Origin: Rossellomorea aquimaris TF-12
GTDB lineage: Bacteria > Bacillota > Bacilli > Bacillales > Bacillaceae_B
DNA length: 64,000 nucleotides
Direction: 5' to 3'
NCBI RefSeq assembly: GCF_001648555.1
Contig: NZ_LQXM01000026.1
Coordinates: forward strand, 1 to 64,000
Every line of letters begins with the position of its first letter. Position 1 is the first letter of the stretch. Of the stretch, positions 60,145 to 64,000 are shown in pieces. Under the pieces are notes generated by a model, which saw only the letters and a program-made list of their open reading frames with translations, made no database searches and was not told the DNA's origin. A program made the translations under genes and the position numbers.

Positions 60145-63100
60145 GTGACAACAGAAATTCCAATCATTGAAACCAAGTTCGTTCCGCCTGTTGTCAAAGA
60201 TTCGTACATTAGGCGTCCAACGTTAATGAAAAAAATGAGAACGTTTCCTGACTATAAATTGGTTATTGTGCATTCAGGTGCAGGATATGGGAAGAGTATC
60301 GCTATCAGTCAGTTCCTGCAAAATAGTAAACCACTCTACTGCTGGTACTCGATTACAGGGAACGATGACGGATTAGTCCCCTTCGTAACGAATATAGTAT
60401 ATACCATCCAAAAGCAGCGTCCCGGTTTTGGGGATGAGCTCAAGGAAACATTATTATCCATGGGCCAGCATATGAAAGATGAGGACATTTACCGATTAAG
60501 TGCATTGTTTATTAACGAATGCATGAAGATTCAAGATGACCTCACATTGATACTTGATGATTATCACTTGGTGGATCATTCTTTTCTCATAAACCAATGG
60601 ATGGAGAAGGTGATTGAACATTTACCACATCACATACATTTCTTTCTTTCGACTCGAACGAAACCTTCTTGGGCTAGTTTAATACAACTAAAAATATCCC
60701 GTCAGCTACTAGAGATAACAGAAAATGATTTGTGTTTAACAAAGGAAGAAGTGGAAATCCTTCTAACTGATTTTCATGAAACCCCCATCCCCCCATCTCA
60801 ACTTGAGGCAATTTGTCATTTAACAGAAGGCTGGGTTATTGCAGTCAGCATGATACACTCACAGCTTCAAGAAAATCCCGATATTCTCATGGTCGAAAAA
60901 CAATACTCCTCTCTTGAAGAGCTTTTTCAGTATTTGGCTCATGAGGTTTTTTCAAAACAGTCACCGATTGTGAAACAATTCTTAAAGCAAATCTCCATTT
61001 TAGAAGAAATAAACGGTAGAGTATGCGAAGAAATCTTTGAACTGCCTGGTGCAGAACTAATGCTTAAACAACTCTCAGAGAAAAATGCATTGCTACAAGA
61101 GATGAAGGGAGCAAGCCATTACCGACTTCATGCTTTGTTTCAAACATTTTTAGAAGGTGAGTTAAAAGCTGAAAATGTACGTCTTTACAAGGAGTTGCAG
61201 ATGAAATGCGCCCAGTACTTTGAACGAAGAGGGCAGTGGAAAAAAGCAGTATATCACTATTTGAAAATGGAAAATATTGAAGCGGTTTCATCAATTTTAA
61301 TTGAAGAGGCTGAAGGGATGATGAAAAGTGGACATCTTGAAATTCTTGGTGAATACTTGCAGCAGGTCCCGGAACACATTAAGAATCAATACTACCCCCT
61401 TTGGATTTATCAAGGTGAATTCTTTCGTTATCGTTCTTTTTATGAAAAAGCGGAGAAGGCATACGATAATGGTATTGTGTTAGCTATCGAAAAACAGGAT
61501 ACAGTCATGCTTAGCAAAGCATACGAGGGAATAGGAAGAATCTATTTAGATACCATTCAACCAGGTAAAGCTCAACAATACTTATTAAAAGCCATTAACT
61601 GCCTGGAGAATGAAGAAAGTGATTTTATTAAAGAAAAGAACCATTTGTATTATTTGATTTCCGAAAATCTTGTGAATTCCGGTAATGCAATGAAGGCAAA
61701 ACTGTGGTACGAAAAAGGAAAGAGTAATGGCTTTATGAAGGAAGAAGGAAACTTAGAAGCGAGAATGCTTCTGAGAACAGGGAAGCTGCAAGACGCTAAA
61801 CAAGCTCTTTTATGTAAAGAGGCGGAGGATCAGCTTCCACAATCCCATCGAGAAAAGGAGCTTTTATTATCATTAATTGAATCCTTTATGGGTAATGGTA
61901 TGGAAGCGAAACGATTAGCTCAGCAGGGAATCAATCAAGGAATTAAAGGTAAATCTCTTTTTGTTGAGGCTTGCGGCTGGATTAGGATGGGGCATGCAGT
62001 CCAGTTAATGAATGATTATGATTCTGAACTGGCAAAAAGCTGCTATAATACGTCCCTTGAACTGATGAGTCAAATTAATATCTCAAGGGGAAAAGCAGAG
62101 CCTTATATGGGGCTATCTATTTTGTATGGGAGATTAGGAGAATATCAGAAAGCTAAAGAATTAGCTGAACAGGCGCTGCACGAAACAGAGAAAGTTGAAG
62201 ATTTATGGCTGTCTTCGTTAATACTGTTGTCTTCTGGGATAAATGATTTTTATAAGGGTGAGCTTCAAGCAGCCGAGAAGAGCATTGAACGAGCGTCCAC
62301 ACAATTCGAAGCATGTGGTGATCGCTATGGAAAAATGCTGACGGATTTATGGAAAAGTAGCATCTACTATAAGACAGGAAATCAAGAAATGTTTGCAGAG
62401 AACATCATGTCTTGCTTAAATGAGGTTCAAACTGGAGAGTTCGGGTTCGTCTTTCTTAAACCGACAACATTTGGTCCGAAAGATCTTCAAATGAATATTC
62501 CATTATTAGTGAAGGCTTATCAAGAAGGAATACACGCTCCTTACTGCCAGCAGCTCTTAACAACGTTAGGGTATGAAACCATTACTTCTCATCCAGGGTA
62601 TACATTAAAAGTACAAAGTCTTGGCCACTTTGAAATATGCTTGGGAGACCATAAGGTAAATGAAAAGGAATGGCAGCGAGATAAAGCAAAGGAATTATTT
62701 CAATATCTTCTTATTCAACGAAATCAATTGAAAGGGAAGGAAGAGGTTATTGAGGAATTATGGCCAGAAGGAACAGGCTCTGACCGTGATTTCAAAGTCG
62801 CATTAAATACGTTGAATAATGTGTTGGAGCCTAATCGTCAAGCAAGGGGAAAAGCATTTTTTATTCAGCGTCAACAAGAAGGATATCGGTTAAATCCCAT
62901 GGCCAGTATAGATTATGATGCAGATCAATTTACAAATTGGATGACCGAAGGACTAAAGGAAAAAGATATAGAAAAATCCATACAATATCTAGAATCAGGA
63001 ATCCACTACTACAAAGGAGTTTTTCTCCCCGATCGAAAAGGGAATTGGTGGTCAGAAAAGGAAAGAGAGCGACTACACCTTCTCTACTTAAGAGGTTTAG

Positions 63101-63360
63101 AAAAGCGTGCTCAGCTAGCCATAAGAATGGAGAATGTAGACGAAGCTATCGATTATTGTTTAGGGATTATTGAAAGTGATCCCCTTTGGGAAGAAGCTTA
63201 CCGGATTCTTATGTATAGTTACTATCATAAAAATAATCGCCCACAAGCTGTTAAGTGGTTTCAACGTTGCAAAAGCATATTGGAAGCGGAACTTGGAGTA
63301 GAACCTATGAAAGCCACTCAACAAATGTATGAAATGGTCATCGGTGCAACATCCAATTAA
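60145..63360 (+). CDS. MalT-type STAND transcriptional activator with C-terminal BTAD
   Basis: This protein of about 1071 residues has an N-terminal P-loop ATPase (SGAGYGKSIAI and Walker B LTLILDDYHLVD), followed by a long helical TPR-like region. A C-terminal OmpR-type winged helix with bacterial transcriptional activation domain closes it (about 830-1071: QRDKAKELFQYLLIQ, EELWPEG, ALNTLNNVL, YDADQF). MalT-like ATPases switch on when they bind an inducer. The GTG at 60145 follows GAGGGTGA; the 33 residues upstream are AT-rich leader-like and lack a ribosome binding site. The inducer and targets are unknown. Confidence 0.85.
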   Translation: MTTEIPIIETKFVPPVVKDSYIRRPTLMKKMRTFPDYKLVIVHSGAGYGKSIAISQFLQNSKPLYCWYSITGNDDGLVPFVTNIVYTIQKQRPGFGDELKETLLSMGQHMKDEDIYRLSALFINECMKIQDDLTLILDDYHLVDHSFLINQWMEKVIEHLPHHIHFFLSTRTKPSWASLIQLKISRQLLEITENDLCLTKEEVEILLTDFHETPIPPSQLEAICHLTEGWVIAVSMIHSQLQENPDILMVEKQYSSLEELFQYLAHEVFSKQSPIVKQFLKQISILEEINGRVCEEIFELPGAELMLKQLSEKNALLQEMKGASHYRLHALFQTFLEGELKAENVRLYKELQMKCAQYFERRGQWKKAVYHYLKMENIEAVSSILIEEAEGMMKSGHLEILGEYLQQVPEHIKNQYYPLWIYQGEFFRYRSFYEKAEKAYDNGIVLAIEKQDTVMLSKAYEGIGRIYLDTIQPGKAQQYLLKAINCLENEESDFIKEKNHLYYLISENLVNSGNAMKAKLWYEKGKSNGFMKEEGNLEARMLLRTGKLQDAKQALLCKEAEDQLPQSHREKELLLSLIESFMGNGMEAKRLAQQGINQGIKGKSLFVEACGWIRMGHAVQLMNDYDSELAKSCYNTSLELMSQINISRGKAEPYMGLSILYGRLGEYQKAKELAEQALHETEKVEDLWLSSLILLSSGINDFYKGELQAAEKSIERASTQFEACGDRYGKMLTDLWKSSIYYKTGNQEMFAENIMSCLNEVQTGEFGFVFLKPTTFGPKDLQMNIPLLVKAYQEGIHAPYCQQLLTTLGYETITSHPGYTLKVQSLGHFEICLGDHKVNEKEWQRDKAKELFQYLLIQRNQLKGKEEVIEELWPEGTGSDRDFKVALNTLNNVLEPNRQARGKAFFIQRQQEGYRLNPMASIDYDADQFTNWMTEGLKEKDIEKSIQYLESGIHYYKGVFLPDRKGNWWSEKERERLHLLYLRGLEKRAQLAIRMENVDEAIDYCLGIIESDPLWEEAYRILMYSYYHKNNRPQAVKWFQRCKSILEAELGVEPMKATQQMYEMVIGATSN

Positions 63361-63390
63361 AAAAGGAGCAGTTTTCATCTGCTCCTTTTG
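63360..63390. terminator. bidirectional terminator between the activator and the HD-GYP gene
   Basis: AAAAGGAGCAG / CTGCTCCTTTT with a TTTTCAT loop has A and T runs on both sides. Confidence 0.9.
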
Positions 63391-64000
63391 TTATGAATAA
63401 TTCCTTAGCCGGTTCTCCTGACTCGTGTTCATTCGTTTAAGAAAGGCTTCAACAAACACTGAATCCCACTGTGTTCCTTTCCCTTCATTTAATATGGAAA
63501 AGGCTTTTTCAAAAGGCATACCTCTTCGATAAGGTCGATCAGAAGTCATAGCATCAAATGCATCTGCCACAGCAATTAACCGACCAAAGATAGGAATGTC
63601 ATCGCCTATTAGCTTGTCCGGGTATCCACGTCCATCAATCCGTTCGTGATGATGCTTTATTCCAGGCAAAATCGGAAGAAGGTCTTCAGTTAATTGAACG
63701 CCTTTTACAATTTCCTCTCCGATAACAGGGTGACGCTTAATCTGCTCAAACTCTTCATCTGTCAACTTTCCATCCTTTAAAAGAACATCATCTCGGATAC
63801 CGATTTTACCAATATCATGGAGCAAAGCCGATTTTTTGAGTAAATCTATCTCCTTTGAAGACCAGTTACATTCCTCTGCAATATAAACGGAATATTCGGC
63901 TACACGTTTCGAATGACCGGCTGTATAAGGATCTCTGGCATCCAATGTTCCTGCTATTACCGCGAAAAATTGATCAAGGAGTTGTTGATTTTTCTGATCT
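63391..64000 (-). CDS. HD-GYP domain phosphodiesterase, cut by the window edge
   Basis: The reading frame stays open to the window end, so the visible part (about 203 residues) is the C-terminal portion of a longer gene. A TTG at 63945 should not be taken as its start. The HD-GYP signature residues are all present: HSKRVAEYS, LLHDIGKIGI, HHHERIDGRGYPDKL and DAFDAMTSDRPYR. Such domains hydrolyse cyclic di-GMP or related dinucleotides. Any sensor domain would lie outside the window. Confidence 0.88.
   Translation of the reverse strand, partial: DQKNQQLLDQFFAVIAGTLDARDPYTAGHSKRVAEYSVYIAEECNWSSKEIDLLKKSALLHDIGKIGIRDDVLLKDGKLTDEEFEQIKRHPVIGEEIVKGVQLTEDLLPILPGIKHHHERIDGRGYPDKLIGDDIPIFGRLIAVADAFDAMTSDRPYRRGMPFEKAFSILNEGKGTQWDSVFVEAFLKRMNTSQENRLRNYS

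Noticed and set aside
63391-63945. HD-GYP protein starting at 63945
   Set aside because: The frame continues open to the window end with plausible protein sequence, so the gene is cut by the edge rather than starting at that TTG.
1-64000. tRNA, rRNA, T-box or known riboswitch
   Set aside because: No segment with the expected conserved motifs was recognised by eye. A covariance-model search would be decisive.

Overview
The window is a chromosomal segment of a low-GC Gram-positive, endospore-forming member of the Bacillaceae. This is inferred from strong purine-rich ribosome binding sites, frequent TTG and GTG starts, hairpin-plus-T-run terminators, and a gene order that follows the hpr-ecs-hemEH-hemY-yhg-yhf-comK-sipV part of the Bacillus subtilis chromosome. 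Protein divergence and inserted genes show that it is not B. subtilis itself. I saw no rRNA, tRNA, transposase, phage gene or CRISPR array.

Backbone, left part (0.3-28.2 kb). A DUF3267 membrane protein, yhaI, hpr (scoC), yhaH, trpP, hit and the ecsABC operon are followed by a DoxX protein, the amidohydrolase yhaA, a PAP2 phosphatase and the permease yhfA. Next come a liaF-liaS-liaR cell-envelope stress module, an isochorismatase-like hydrolase, hmoB, and the heme genes hemE, hemH and hemY (hemY sits behind a terminator). After these are a three-LysM GH18 hydrolase, yhgD-yhgE, a YtkA-type lipoprotein, the tiny zinc-ribbon gene yhfH, yhfI and lplJ.

Catabolic island (28.3-42.9 kb). Between lplJ and lcfB, which lie almost side by side in B. 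subtilis, sits a co-directional cluster. By family assignment it encodes a complete route from anthranilate to pyruvate and acetyl-CoA. A flavin reductase and an HpaB-type monooxygenase would make 3-hydroxyanthranilate. The ring is opened by 3-hydroxyanthranilate 3,4-dioxygenase (nbaC) and the product decarboxylated (nbaD), oxidised (nbaE) and deaminated (nbaF). A tautomerase and nbaH, nbaG, nbaI and nbaJ finish the lower meta-cleavage pathway. The cluster also carries an IclR regulator, a stand-alone FAD-synthetase domain lacking riboflavin kinase, and a TRAP transporter (dctPQM). A cre-like site and a shared ACAATAATT palindrome are candidate control sites. Two families of dispersed palindromic repeats lie beside and inside the island.

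Right part (43-64 kb). A secreted M14 carboxypeptidase is followed by lcfB with a FadR-type operator, an enoyl-CoA hydratase and several accessory genes (a zincin-like protein, an APH-like kinase, an XRE-cupin regulator divergent from azlCD). The backbone then resumes with yhfN, an IDEAL-domain gene, comK with a near-perfect CodY box, yhjD, an S9 peptidase, a TVP38 protein and a type I signal peptidase. The window ends with a large MalT/BTAD-type activator and an HD-GYP protein cut by the window edge.

Non-coding structure is rich: a 126-bp tandem duplication at the left end, a decayed tandem repeat of about 135 bp between hit and ecsA, two six-copy arrays with 21-bp and 20-bp periods, and a TRAP-type NAG array over the trpP ribosome binding site.
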